From assembly GCF_045679555.1 (NCBI RefSeq), contig NC_092087.1:27287367-27351366 (forward strand): DNA of 64,000 bases. The letters are read 5' to 3'. The position numbers and the translations under genes were made by a program. Of the stretch, positions 26,269 through 36,717 are shown piece by piece (positions within the stretch are counted from its first letter, which is position 1; every line of letters begins with the position of its first letter). Source of the DNA: Salvelinus alpinus (taxonomy: Eukaryota; Chordata; Actinopteri; Salmoniformes; Salmonidae). The notes under the pieces were generated by a model that had not been told where the DNA came from, made no database searches, and saw nothing but the letters and a program-made list of their open reading frames with translations.

Positions 26269-26320
26269 ATGATTAAATTGTGCATGTTTATTATACAGTA
26301 ATTAGTATTCAACATGTTCT

Positions 26321-26385
26321 CATCTGGGATTTGAACTCACAACCTCTTGGTTCACAGCATTTCAATCTTCCTGCTACGCCACCAT
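26321..26385 (-). other. tRNA-like module, left arm
   Basis: On the minus strand an A-box TGGCGTAGCAGG (26371-26382) and a B-box-like AGTTCAAATCC (26327-26337) have tRNA-like spacing. It is the inverted partner of 26617-26685. It is not a functional tRNA gene, because the acceptor stem does not pair. Confidence 0.6.
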
Positions 26386-26616
26386 GGCTGTGCCAATAAC
26401 TGAATTCCCATGTATTTCCACACTTTGCACTTCAAAGTAAATCTAAGGTCTGTTAATAGTAAACCCAAGAAAAACTATTTTATCTATCATAGTGATTAAG
26501 AAGTAACATTAAAAACAGAGTAATATGCCCCACCAACATTAGACAACTGAACCTAAAATTGCTTAAATAAGTAAATGAAAATCATTGAATAGTCAGATTA
26601 AATGCTAATTGACACA

Positions 26617-26685
26617 GACATGGTGGCATAGCAGGAAGATTGGAATGCCATTAATCAAGAGATTGCGAGTTCAAATCTCACATGT
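26617..26685 (+). other. tRNA-like module, right arm
   Basis: A perfect A-box TGGCATAGCAGG (26624-26635) and a B-box-like AGTTCAAATCT (26668-26678) start 44 bases apart, the canonical tRNA distance. The T-arm GCGAG-TTCAAAT-CTCAC has one mismatch; combining the two arms gives GTGAG/CTCAC as likely original stem. The acceptor stem does not pair. Confidence 0.62.
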
Positions 26686-26791
26686 TGAATAATAATTACT
26701 GTATAAATGAACATGCACAACCTAAGCATGTACAGTATGTCAACATGTGTAAGATGAAAACATTGTATGTTTAAAGCACTGTGTGTGTAAC

Positions 26792-27943
26792 TATACTGAA
26801 CAAAAACATAAACGCAACATATAAAGTGTTGGTCCCATGTTTTATGAGCTTAATTAAAAGATAACAGAAATTTTCCATAAGCACAAAAAGTTTATTTCTA
26901 TCAAATTATGAGCACAAATGTGTTAACATCCCTGTTAGTGAGCATTTTTCCTTTGTCAAGATAATCCCTAAACTTGACAGGTTTGGCTATCAAGAAGCTG
27001 ATTAAACAGCATGATCATTACACAGGTGCACCTTCTGCTGGGGACAACAAAAGGCCACTTTAAAATGAGCAGTTGTGTCACAATGCCACACATTTGTCAA
27101 GTTGAGGGAGCGTGCAATTGGCATGCTGACTGCAAGAATGTCCAACAGAGCTGTTGCCAGAGAATTGAATGTTAATTTCTCTACCATAAGCCCCCTCCAA
27201 CATTGTTTTAGAGAATTTGGCAGTACATCCAACCGGCCTCACAACCACGTGTAACCACGCCAGCCCAGGAACTCCAAATCTGGCTTGTTCATCTGCGGGA
27301 TTGTCTAAGATCAGCCACACGGACAGCTGATGAAACTGAGGACTAATCATGTCTGTAATAAAGCCCTTTTGTGGGGAAAAACTCATTCTGATTGGCTGAG
27401 CCAGGCTCCCCAGTGAGTGGGCCTGGCTCCTAAGTTTGCAGGCCTATGAACTCCCAGGCCCATCCATGGCTGTGCCCCTGCCCAGTCATCTGAAATCCAT
27501 AGATTAGTGCCTAATGAATTTATTTCAATTGCCTGATTTCCTTATTGTCACCGCTGTCGTCGGAAGGAGACCAAAGTGCAGCGTGGTGAACGTACATTTT
27601 CCTTTATTATGGAATGACGCCAACAAAACAAGAAACAAAATAAACAACCGTGAAGCTTACGAGGGCTAAGTGCCACTAACACAAGTCAACTACCCACACT
27701 GAAAGGAGGGAAAAAGGGCTACCTAAGTATGATTCCCAACGATAGACAGCTGTCCCTGATTGAGAACCATACCCGGCCAAAACATAGAAATAAAGAAACA
27801 TAGAAAACAAAGCATAGAATGCCCACCCCACATCACACCCTGACCTAACCAAATAGAGAAAAAAAACGGCTCTCTAAGGTCAGGGCGTGACACTTATATG
27901 AACTGTAACTTGAAATTGCTGCGTTTTATTTTTGGTCAATATA
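26792..27943. mobile_element. Tc1-type MITE, family F, copy 1, with a solo LTR inside
   Basis: Ends TATACTGAACAAAAACATAA and TTTTATTTTTGGTCAATATA. It contains short transposase-like pieces (GAGGGAGCGTGCAATTGGCA near 27104) joined to a non-transposase segment rich in GCCTGG (27395-27480). The same odd join is present in copy 2 (31758-32554) in the opposite orientation, so this is a replicating subfamily. Confidence 0.85.
27546..27892 (-). mobile_element. Solo LTR, 347 bp, 5-bp target duplication CTTAT
   Basis: TG...CA ends (TGTCACCGCTGTCG...GTCAGGGCGTGACA) with the same CTTAT before (27541-27545) and after (27893-27897). Removing it restores TTTCCTTATATGAACTGTAA of the MITE. Orientation on the minus strand is inferred from the TGTCACGCCCTGACC start that salmonid LTR elements use. 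No internal retroelement DNA is left. Confidence 0.9.
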
Positions 27944-28242
27944 GTTCCACAGACTTTTTTTAACCAAAATAATAATTTCTAGTTGAATTAGTACATATGT
28001 ATGAGACATAGTGAGCAAACACATCATTTTAAGTTGACTGAATTGTTGCATACATTTTCTCATGTTGGAGCTAAGTTTGGGTCAACTAAAAATTTTAGGT
28101 TCAGGTAACACTTTGATTAAAAAGTTGAGTAAACAAATAAATAGTTGTTGAACCAGTTACTTAATAATAATTATTGAAACAACAAAATTTGTAGGTGTTT
28201 TTTTTTACAGTGTGCACATCAAATTAAGCCTTAGTTAGCAAG

Positions 28243-28757
28243 TGTAACGGATGTGAAATGGCTAGCTAGTTAGCGTGGTGCGCGCTAATAGCCTTTCAAT
28301 CGGTGACGTCACTTGCTCTGAGACCTTGAAGTAGTGGTTCCCCTTCCTCTGCAAGGGCCGTGTCTTTTGTGGAGCGATGGGTAACGATGCTTCGTGGGTG
28401 ACTGTTGTTGATGTGTGCAGAGGGTCCCTGGTTCGCGCCCGGGTCGGGGCGAGGGGACGTTAAACTGTTACATTGATGCTGTTGACCCGGATCACTGGTT
28501 GCTGCGGAAAAGGAGGAGGTCGAAAGGGGGGGTGAGTGTAACGGATGTGAAATGGCTAGCTAGTTAGCGGTGGTGCGCGCTAATAGCCTTTCAATCGGTG
28601 ACGTCACTTGCTCTGAGACCTTGAAGTAGTGGTTGCTCTGCAAGGGCCGCGGCTTTTGTGGAGCGATGGGTAACGATGCTTCATGGGTGACTGTTGTTGA
28701 TGTGTGCAGATGGTCCCTGGTTCGCGCGAGGGGACGGACTAAAGTTATACTGTTACA
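28243..28757 (+). mobile_element. Miniature LTR-type element (TRIM-like), copy 2
   Basis: Direct repeats 28243-28472 (230 bp) and 28537-28757 (221 bp) start TGTAACGGATGTG and end CTGTTACA. The 64-bp core (28473-28536) ends with the purine tract GGAAAAGGAGGAGG...GGGGGGGTGAG directly before repeat two. The site is duplicated as CAAG (28239-28242 and 28758-28761), a different target from copy 1. Repeats carry TGACGTCA and, at about 28424-28442, CCTGGTTCGCGCCCGGGT, a T-arm/B-box-like block. The core lacks a canonical primer-binding site at its start; a TGG occurs about 25 bases inside and is missing from copy 1. Confidence 0.8.
28424..28442 (+). promoter_or_regulatory. T-arm/B-box-like motif in the element repeat
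   Basis: In copy 1 the same motif reads CCTGG-TTCGAGC-CCAGG, a perfect 5-bp stem and 7-base T-loop with B-box GGTTCGAGCCC. Here it is slightly changed (GGTTCGCGCCC). A clear A box is lacking; GATGGGTAACGATG upstream is at best a partial match. A Pol III role is inference. Confidence 0.45.
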
Positions 28758-28761
28758 CAAG

Positions 28762-30788
28762 ACATGTGATTGAAAAAGTGTCTACTTCAATGCATGATGA
28801 GGGTTAATGGACCACCTGCATCTAACAGCGTGAGATGTGCTTCTCACAGAGAGAAAGAGCTGGGCAGGAAACACATTAACTGAACCGGAGCGCACTGGAA
28901 CCAATCAGACCAACCCACTAAAAGGGAGTGAAGCAGAAGGAGAAAGAGGGAAAGCAGAAAGAGCAGTTTTAAAGAAGCAAAGGGCAGACCGGTAAATAAT
29001 CCTTAAACTTGAAAATAATTATGGGAAACTCCCACCACTTCCCATTGAAAATAATCCAGTGAAGACTTGATTAAAACAATGAGCTGGAACAATAGAAAAG
29101 GCGACGCCGAAGCCCACTGTTGACTGAAGCAGCTTTTATATTCAGCAGGTCATTAAGCCCAAGCGCTATGGCAAGAAATAGGGAAGGCAGCCCGGAATCG
29201 TCCCAGCACAGACCGTGTTTCCCAGTAGCTTCCTGGGTTTCAGAGTATGAGGCGAAAAACTGATGAGCGACAGAAAAAAAATGGAATGGCTAACTGAGCA
29301 GAAATGCTGATGATAACTCTAAACACAGATTTTAAATCTTCTTCTTATGTTTTAGTCAAAGTATCATTATTATTACTATTATTGTGAAAATATTAATTAA
29401 TAGTATTATCAGCATTATTAATTGCCCTAATGCTGTAAATGAACAGCATGACTAACAGAAAGCTAATTCAGATAACTACAATACACAACACATTGTAGTG
29501 TGTGGTCGTACAGTTCAGCATCTCTCTCCACAAACCACACTTTCATCAAGAACCCTGCAGAAAATCACTAAGCAACTGCAACATGACAGCGTCCCACGCA
29601 GTTAACTGTCTGCTTCCCCCCATATCTTTTAATCAATCTATTAGGGGGAGCTTGGCGACGATGACAGGCCCAGTGACTGATAAAGTGACCTGGCGGACAT
29701 TAGAGCTGCTCCGGCCTGTGCGAGAGGCAGATAATAGCCAGTGCTGGGAGAGATGATGATGATGATAATGATAATGATAATGTTGTTACTGAGGCCAAAA
29801 GCATATCCAATCCTCCCTAAATGTCAACCTTTAGCCTACTATCGCACACTGCGACTTGAAATTGAAGGCGCTCCCGGCTCAGAATGGATAATAAACACAT
29901 TATTTCATTCTATCAGATTCAAACAATTGCACTCTCCCCAGATGACAATGAAGGGAAGATAAATAAATAAAAAAGGAGAGGAAAATGAAAAGATGTGCTG
30001 GCTCAGGAGCTTCTCATAAGATTACAATGACTGTTCTGTTCAGCTTGTTCTGTGAACTACATACATTCATTTCACAGACAAGGGGACTGATCGAAGGCCA
30101 AACTGATCTCTTTCTCCCCCTCCATCTTTACTTTTAGTATCCTTGGGCTGAATGGTGGAGAACTGAGTGACAGGGCAATGTGTTCTGTCTTTCATTACTA
30201 GCCTGGCTGTGGCTAGACTCAGTAGTACACTCACACCCAAGCTGGGGACTGGAGGCTGGAGCCGGTGCCCTATGGCAGGAGACACCCCGCAGTGATATTC
30301 AGCACTTTTTATATCCCAAACAGATGTTTGTGCGGCCCCACTGCACAGTCGGCAAACTGGCCCTTACGGGAAACTGAAGAGTGCAGAAGCCTCTTTCACA
30401 GAATATTGACAAGAATAATAGAGTTGCTATGTTGTCCGTCTCCGTCTACAGTGTTAGGCTGTATTGGTGGAAGACGTCATCCCTCCCGGACAGATTCTGC
30501 ACATTAACCGAATAATCTGCCAGGACTGAATGAGATGAGCAGGACAATGAGCAGCGGTTATTAAAGACAAAACAGGTTTTCGAATTTCGGAAGGGGGGGG
30601 GGGGGGGGGGGCATTTGGTCCATATACTTGCCCATACCTTGCAAAGAGAAAGGGGGAAGCTCTTCGTTACGGTTCCGTTCCTCGTTCTAGCATCTCTTCT
30701 CTTAACATGTATGGACCCAGAACTTAATCAAGCAGCTATCCAATTATGCAAGACTTTAGTTCTGGGTTAACCGAGATTACAGAAGTAA
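28762..30788. other. Interval without recognised gene
   Basis: A GAT/AATGAT run lies at 29753-29782 and a poly-G run at 30592-30611. The short open frames show no domain. Confidence 0.4.
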
Positions 30789-30789
30789 T

Positions 30790-30966
30790 TTTACATTTTA
30801 GTCATTTAGCAGACACGCTTACCCAGAGCGATTTACAGGAGCAATTGGGGTTATGTTCCTTGCTCAAGGGCACATCATATTTTTCACCTAGTTGACTCCG
30901 GGAATCGAATCAGCGACCTTTCAGTTACTGGCCCAACGCTCTTAAGCGCTAGGCTACCTGCCACCT
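30790..30966 (-). mobile_element. tRNA-derived SINE, antisense
   Basis: On the minus strand it begins GGCAGGTAGCCTAGCGCTTA with an A-box-like TAGCCTAGCGC (30946-30956) and a B box GATTCGATTCC (30901-30911, one mismatch to consensus), followed by CTTGAGCAAGGAACATAACC and a TAAATGACTAAAATGTAAA tail. This is a common teleost/salmonid SINE type; the exact family is not assigned. Confidence 0.85.
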
Positions 30967-31492
30967 ATTGACATGACATTGAAGGAGATGTGAGTGTGAG
31001 TATTGTGAACAGTTAAAGCATGTTTAATGCTCAGGGGGTAAAGTTCACAGTTTGTAATAAACTATTACAGTCCAATAAACTAGTTAAACTAGTTGAACTA
31101 TACAAAACAGAAAATATTGGTGATGAAATATAACATATTTTATCCTTGAACTGGCATTCTCTTTCACTCTCTTACTATCACTTATAGTCATAACTAAAAA
31201 CTTTCACTTTTGTCAAACAACGGCTTCCAGCAACACATACAGAAGCGATAAAAGTCAGCTTTTCGCTACCCGTCCCACCCAACCCCTAATGTTGCATACA
31301 GCAGGCTGACACCTTGATGTTCGACACACTGCACACCAGCAGAGAGCGAAAGAGAGAGAGAGACAGTCCCAGTCCTTGGGGCGTGTATTTGCCCTTCTGT
31401 GACAATGTCCTGTTCCTCAAGCATTCATCACTCCTCTAATGCAACTCCATCCTCCTCCTGTTCTGAATTCTGGCACTACTGCTGAGCTACAC

Positions 31493-33110
31493 ACTAAAAA
31501 AAAATGTATTCCTGAAGGATTCTTTGGGAAGGGTGAGGGTTCTATGTGAACCATAATGACTCAAAGAACCCTTTGAGCTCTTCAATGCTTATTTACAGTT
31601 CACAAAAGGGTTCTTTGCTCTTTTACCGATATTTTAAAATGTAGTGGAGGTGGTGGTTCTTATGAATATTTTGGGGTGTGCTTTGCTCACAGCTCTTTTG
31701 TGCAACCGTGTCATTCCAGTTGATCTAATGTGTTGTGTTATGCCATTGCATGTTATATATACTGAACAAAAATATAAACACAACAATTTCAACAAATTTG
31801 AACTGAGTTACAGTTCATATAAGGAAATCAGTCAATTTAAATAAATTCATGAGGCCTTAATCTATGGATTTCACATGACTGGGCAGGGGCACAGCTATGG
31901 GTGGGCCTGGGCCCGCCAACTTAGGAGCCAGGCCCACTCACTGGGGAGCCTGGCCCAGCCAATCAGAATGAGTTTTTCCCCACAAAATAACTTTATTACA
32001 GACAGAAAAACTACTCAGTTTCATCAGCTGTCCAGGTGGCCGGGCTCAGACGATCCCACAGGTGAAGAAGCCGGATGTGGAGGTCCTCGGCTGGCATGGT
32101 TACACGTGGTTGGATGTACTGCCAAATTCTCTAAAACAATTTTGGAGGTGGCTTATGGTAGAGAAATGAACATTCAGTTATCTGGCAACAGCTCTGGTGG
32201 ACATTTGTGCAGTCAACATGCCAATTGCACGTTCCCTCAAAACTTGAGGGAGCGTGCAATTGTACCATTGTGTTGAGTGATAAAACTGCACATTTTATAG
32301 TACCCAGCACAAGGTGTACCTGTGTAACAATCATGCTGTTTAATCAGCTTCTTGATATTCCACACCTGTCAGGTGGAAGGATTATCTTGGCAAAGGATAA
32401 AATGTTCACTAACAGGGATGTAAGCAAATTTGTGCACACAATTTGAGCTAAATAATTGTTTTGTGCGTATGGAAATGTCTGTTATCTTTTATTTCAGCTC
32501 ATGAAACATGGGACCAACCCTTTTCGTGTTGTGTTTATATTTTTGTTCAGCATATGACTATGGCCAGTAATGGTGTCTTGTGAAAGACTCATGTATGGCC
32601 TTGTTTCAATTGAAAACAGTTGACTCAATCAGTCAGTGGTTCTCAGGGACCCCCAGCTGTTCCAAAGGTAGCTCACTTCATTCAATTTGTCAATTAACAC
32701 AATAATAACACCTATGGAATTTTAACAATATAACAAGGCTAACCACAGTAAAAAAATGTAAAACTGTATGGTTCTTCGAAAGGATCTACAAAGAACCTTT
32801 CAGATTGAGAAACACTATTTATAGAACCATTCACCATAAAGGTTCTACAAAGAACCATAAACAAAGCTTCTATATAGCCCCAAAGAGGGTTGTAACCATA
32901 GCGGAGTCCTTTTTTGGTGCCAAATATAACTTTTTTTAATGGTTCTTAATATAACCATAGGAAAGGGTTCTTTATAGCACCATACAGGTTCCATTTAGAA
33001 CCTTATGAGCATGATTCTTTATTGAACCTTCAAAAAGAGTTCTATATAACACCAAAAAGGGTTCTGCTATGGTTACAAGCCAAATAACCCTTATCTAGTA
33101 CCATTTAGGG
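31493..33110. mobile_element. Foldback MITE relics with GGTTCT/AGAACC motif, split by a Tc1-type MITE
   Basis: Multiple inverted GGTTCT...AGAACC blocks occur at 31515-31630 and 32770-33080 (ACAAAGAACC, GGGTTCTTTATAGCACC, AAAAAGGGTTCT). This is the sequence style of the hairpin element at 50618-50870, but it is too decayed to define ends. Confidence 0.6.
31758..32554. mobile_element. Tc1-type MITE, family F, copy 2
   Basis: Ends TATACTGAACAAAAATATAA and GTTTATATTTTTGTTCAGCATA-like are inverted. The inner TCAGAATGAGTTTTTCCCCA and GCCAAATTCTCTAAAACAAT blocks also occur, inverted, in copy 1. No transposase frame survives. Confidence 0.88.
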
Positions 33111-35084
33111 GAAAAATGGAGGGGTGTGTACCACATCCATCCCTCCCTCTGTCCCTCCATCCTTCTTCTTTGCAGTTTGACCCCCACTTCTGACTGATCC
33201 CCCGTCCCTCTGGTTGATTTCCCTCTAGATTAGTGATCAGATGTAATGTGAGAAGGGAGACGAGTCAAAATGAAAGGAATCAGAATGGTTAACAAGGATC
33301 CATCCCCATGTTTCCTTCAGCTTTTATGATGGAATGTCAGAAGAAGTTAGAAATCAAGTATGAAGTGTGGATTCCTCAGTAAAGTAGGCTAAGTTTTGTT
33401 TCACAAAATCCAAAACGGTAGAGACCAGGGGTGACGGACTAGACTTGGTTTTGGATTTGCAAAGAGCACACAGCACAGTAATATATATATTTTCATATTT
33501 TAGAGTTAGAGAAAATATGGTAAATGAATCATCACCAACACAGAGCGAGAGAGAGAGATAAAATGTGACACACACACACAATGTATTTCCAGCATGTAAA
33601 TTACCATTATGCTTTGCAATGCACTTCATACTTTCCCTGTAGATATTACGTCGTCTCTCTTCAGAGACATTGGATCCCATGTAAAATAATTGAATTACAT
33701 ATCAAGGTTACATGGGAATTAAAATTAGTCTCTTGGCTTGCAAATAAGCCTATATAGCAGAACAAGACGTAATGTATAATTAATCTCATTCAAAGTTGTG
33801 ATCATTTCATTCTACAAAAAAAAAATCTCACATATTGGATTTATATATATGCGTATGATAAAACAAAATAATCTGTGTTGAAGATGCCAGGAGCGTCCAT
33901 AGGAGCGCCTTCCCCTGAAGGGACTGTCAAGCAGGCACAAATACATTTCTTGGACGTGCAGTCATCAGATCAAATTCAAAAAGCTTGAGGAAACTCGCGT
34001 GCCACTCAGTCAAGGTCACCCAAATACAAATTCTACAAAGAAACCATAGGGACAGCGGTGCGAATCATCTAAGCGTCCGTGCGGGTATGTTATAGCCTAT
34101 ATTCGCAAATCCCAAGGACCTTTATTAGTCCGAGCATAGTCAAATATCGACAAGTATTTATAGGAATGTTTCTATTTAGCATTCCAAATGACGAAGCTCT
34201 CCCCGAGCAAGATTTCCATTGATTCGGGTAGTCATCGTTACTCTCTCGTTTTCTTTTAGGCAAGTCAGAATAGGAACATTGTTCCAAGACTCAAGGATGT
34301 AGCCTAAACCTATAATATGTTATAAAACAATTCTGTATCGAGGTCAACTGGACCGCAAATGAGGGTAGTTGGGTGTCAAATACCTGTTGTTGCTTGCCCG
34401 CTAACGATTATTGTTTTATCTGCTTTATATGTTAATCCATAACCTTGTAGTTAAACTCATTTGGAATGTGAGATAGACTCATACAAAGATAAATCTACAT
34501 GTTTGCAGCGCCGTTGATTTGTCTTTTCTGATCTGTGTGCCTCACGGTTGGGAGATAACGGTTTCGTTGCATGGGCGATCCGCTGTCAATTATCAAGTCT
34601 ATTTCTGAGTATTGTATATACATTTCAGATAGTTGTTGGAACAGAATAGTCTATATTGGTTACACTAATTCTTATCATGATCTTTCCTGGTGATAAATGC
34701 GCGTCGCGAGTTGATGGAGATAAAGTGGAAGGGAGTTTCACCACCTTAGAATGACTGTAACCTAATGGAGATATAATAGATTCACGAAAAAATAGCCATG
34801 GAAAAGCAAATCATTTGGCGTCAGAAATGTACATTTCAATAATCCCAAATAATATAGTTGACCGTGGTTAGTGTCTGATTGAATGTGTATTCTAATTATG
34901 AAAAAGGCGCATGGAACAAATTTGCACAGCATTATGTTATAGACTGAACACGTCAACATTACAGGTCCTTAATATGCCACTCGTGTATGAGCTGAGTTTA
35001 GTCATATTGCACTAATGTTCCCTAGAACTACTCCACGGCTTTTCAAGTCATCACCAAGCCTGGAAAACAGAGGTTCGACTTCGA
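33111..35084. other. Interval without recognised gene; possible intron 1
   Basis: If the exon at 35094-35181 is real, this is the start of its first intron (minus strand). No further exon was recognised here. Confidence 0.35.
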
Positions 35085-35093
35085 AAAACTTAC

Positions 35094-35181
35094 CAGGATG
35101 ACAGTCGGCCCAAAAGAGAACGAAGGCAGACAAGATCAGAGACAAGATCCACCAGCAACACGATTGCAGTAGCCTCCGCAT
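35094..35181 (-). CDS. Likely first coding exon of a secreted or membrane host protein
   Basis: From ATG at 35179-35181 the frame encodes 29 residues plus one base and ends at a near-consensus donor: ...CATCCTG|GTAAGT (intron from 35093). The peptide MRRLLQSCCWWILSLILS plus AFVLFWADC is a classic signal peptide: two Arg, then a hydrophobic core, then a Cys-containing polar end. An in-frame TAA lies upstream, supporting this ATG. A short out-of-frame uORF starts 13 bases earlier (ATGTTCATTTTGTCATG) and overlaps it. I do not recognise the protein, and no second exon was found in the window. The strength is the combination of signal peptide, donor and a plausible 5' UTR; a chance combination is possible. 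Confidence 0.55.
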
Positions 35182-35740
35182 GACAAAATGAACATTGAGA
35201 GCAAAAAGGGCAACTGTTGAGTTATCCGTCTGATCAAATAATTAATGTCCGCTGCGTAAAAACAGCGCAAATGCTGCTAAATGTAGGCTAGTGACTGTTC
35301 AGTGGAATTATATTCAGTGCTGTCTGGAACGTCCAGAAAACAGTCTTGACTTCTCAAAACCTCCTTCCAAACAGCTTCTTGATACTCCCAAAGAAAAACA
35401 TGTCAGTTAGGAGAGATATAGCTTTCGAGCTTGAATCAGTTCATTCAACAAGAATCGAGGGGATAGGAGCAGAAGACGCTAGTGGCAGTAGGCTAGTCCA
35501 TGCATCGGAGAGCTGCAACGGTTCTGCTGGCGAAAACAGAGAGGGAATAGTTGGAGCGGCACTGGAAGCTTTCCATTCCTCCATCCAGGAAGTAGCGTGT
35601 GAATCGAAGTCTGGCAGAGACTTTAAAACAGGCTTGGAAGAAAAGGCGAGGAGAGGAGGGGAGAGAGATGGGGGAGAGGGAGCGCGAGAGATGCAGAGCT
35701 CACTCCTCCGGATCCTAGCGCCGGGTATTAGCTTACTATT
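35182..35740 (-). other. Probable 5' UTR/promoter-proximal region of the minus-strand gene
   Basis: On the minus strand a pyrimidine-rich tract (CGCGCTCCCTCTCCCCCATC, about 35694-35650) is followed by about 470 bases without a long frame, then the ATG. Transcription start not determined. An antisense open frame of 151 residues (35346-35801) has no domain and is taken as a shadow. Confidence 0.4.
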
Positions 35741-35747
35741 CAGCTAT

Positions 35748-36690
35748 ATCAAATCAAAATCAAATCAAATTTATTTATATAGCCCTTCTTACATCAGCTG
35801 ATATATCAAAATGCTGTACAAAAACCCAGCCTAAAACCCCAAACAGCAAGCAATGCAGGTGTAGAAGCACGGGGGCTTGGAAAAACTCCCTAGAAAGGCC
35901 AGAACCTAGGAAGAAACCTAGAGAGGAACCAGGTTCTGAGGGGTGGCCAGTCCTCTTCTGGCTGTGCCGGGTGGAGATTATAACAGAACATGGCCAAGAT
36001 GTTCAAATGTTCATAAATGACCAGCATGGTCAAATAATAATAATCACAGTAGTTGTCGAGGGTGCAACAAGTCAGCACCTGAGGAGTAAATGTCAGTTGG
36101 CTTTTCATAGCCAATCATTGAGAGTATCTTTACCGCTCCTGCTGTCTCTAGAGAGTTGAAAACAGCAGGTCTGGGACAGGTAGCACGTCCGGTGAACAGG
36201 TCAGGGTTCCGTAGCCGCAGGCAGAACAGTTGGAGCAGCAGCACGGCCAGGTGGACTGGGAACAGCAAGGAGTCATCATGCCAGGTAGTCCTGAGGCATG
36301 GTCCTAGGGCTCATGTCCTCCGAGAGAAAGAAAGAAAGAAAGAAAGAGAGAATTAGAGAGAGCATACTTAAATTCACACAGGACACCGGATAAGACAGGA
36401 GAAATACTCCAGATATAACAGACTGACCCTAGCCCCCCGACACATAAACTACTGCAGCATAAATACTGGAGGCTGAGACAGGAGGGGTCAGGAGACACTG
36501 CGGCCCCATACAATGATACCCCCGGACAGGGCCAAACAGGCAGGATATAACCCCACCCACCTTGCCTAAGCAAAGCCCCCACTCCGCTAGAGGGATATCT
36601 TCAACCACCAACTTACCATCCTGAGACAAGGCCGAGTATAGCCCACAAAGATCTCCGCCACGGCACAACCCAAGGGGGGGCGCCAACCCA
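35748..36690 (-). mobile_element. Unclassified salmonid interspersed repeat (LINE-like tail)
   Basis: The left edge is AAATCAAATCAAATTTATTT, the reverse of the TTTGATTTGAT tail that ends salmonid LINEs, which suggests a retroelement on the minus strand. The body (GCTGTACAAAAACCCAGCCT, AGGAAGAAACCTAGAGAGGA, GCACAACCCAAGGGGGGGCG) is recognised as a high-copy salmonid repeat. No reverse transcriptase was seen. A GAAA microsatellite lies at 36325-36350. Confidence 0.65.
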
Positions 36691-36717
36691 TCAACCCCCA
36701 ACCCAATAGCCAACAGT

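Larger units (their letters stand above)
25853..28213. mobile_element. Foldback element with inverted tRNA-like modules, enlarged by nested insertions
   Basis: Left and right arms are inverted copies. Examples are CACTGTAAAAATTAC at 25853 against the complement of TTTTTTTACAGTG at 28213, AACTAGAAATTATTGTTGGC near 25966 against its inverse near 27967, and GTCTGTGGAAC at 25999 against GTTCCACAGAC at 27946. The arms continue to about 26405 and from about 26600. A loop of about 200 bp separates them. Subtracting a SINE (26066-26268) and a Tc1-type MITE with its LTR (26792-27943), the element is about 1.0 kb. The CACTGTAAAAA-like ends resemble hAT-type non-autonomous elements, but no 8-bp target duplication is obvious. 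Confidence 0.75.

Noticed and set aside
26617..26685. Functional tRNA gene
   Set aside because: A and B boxes are present, but the acceptor stem does not pair, the T-stem has a mismatch and there is an inverted twin; it belongs to the foldback.
35346..35801. 151-codon open frame on the plus strand
   Set aside because: Antisense to the likely 5' UTR and running into a repeat; no domain.
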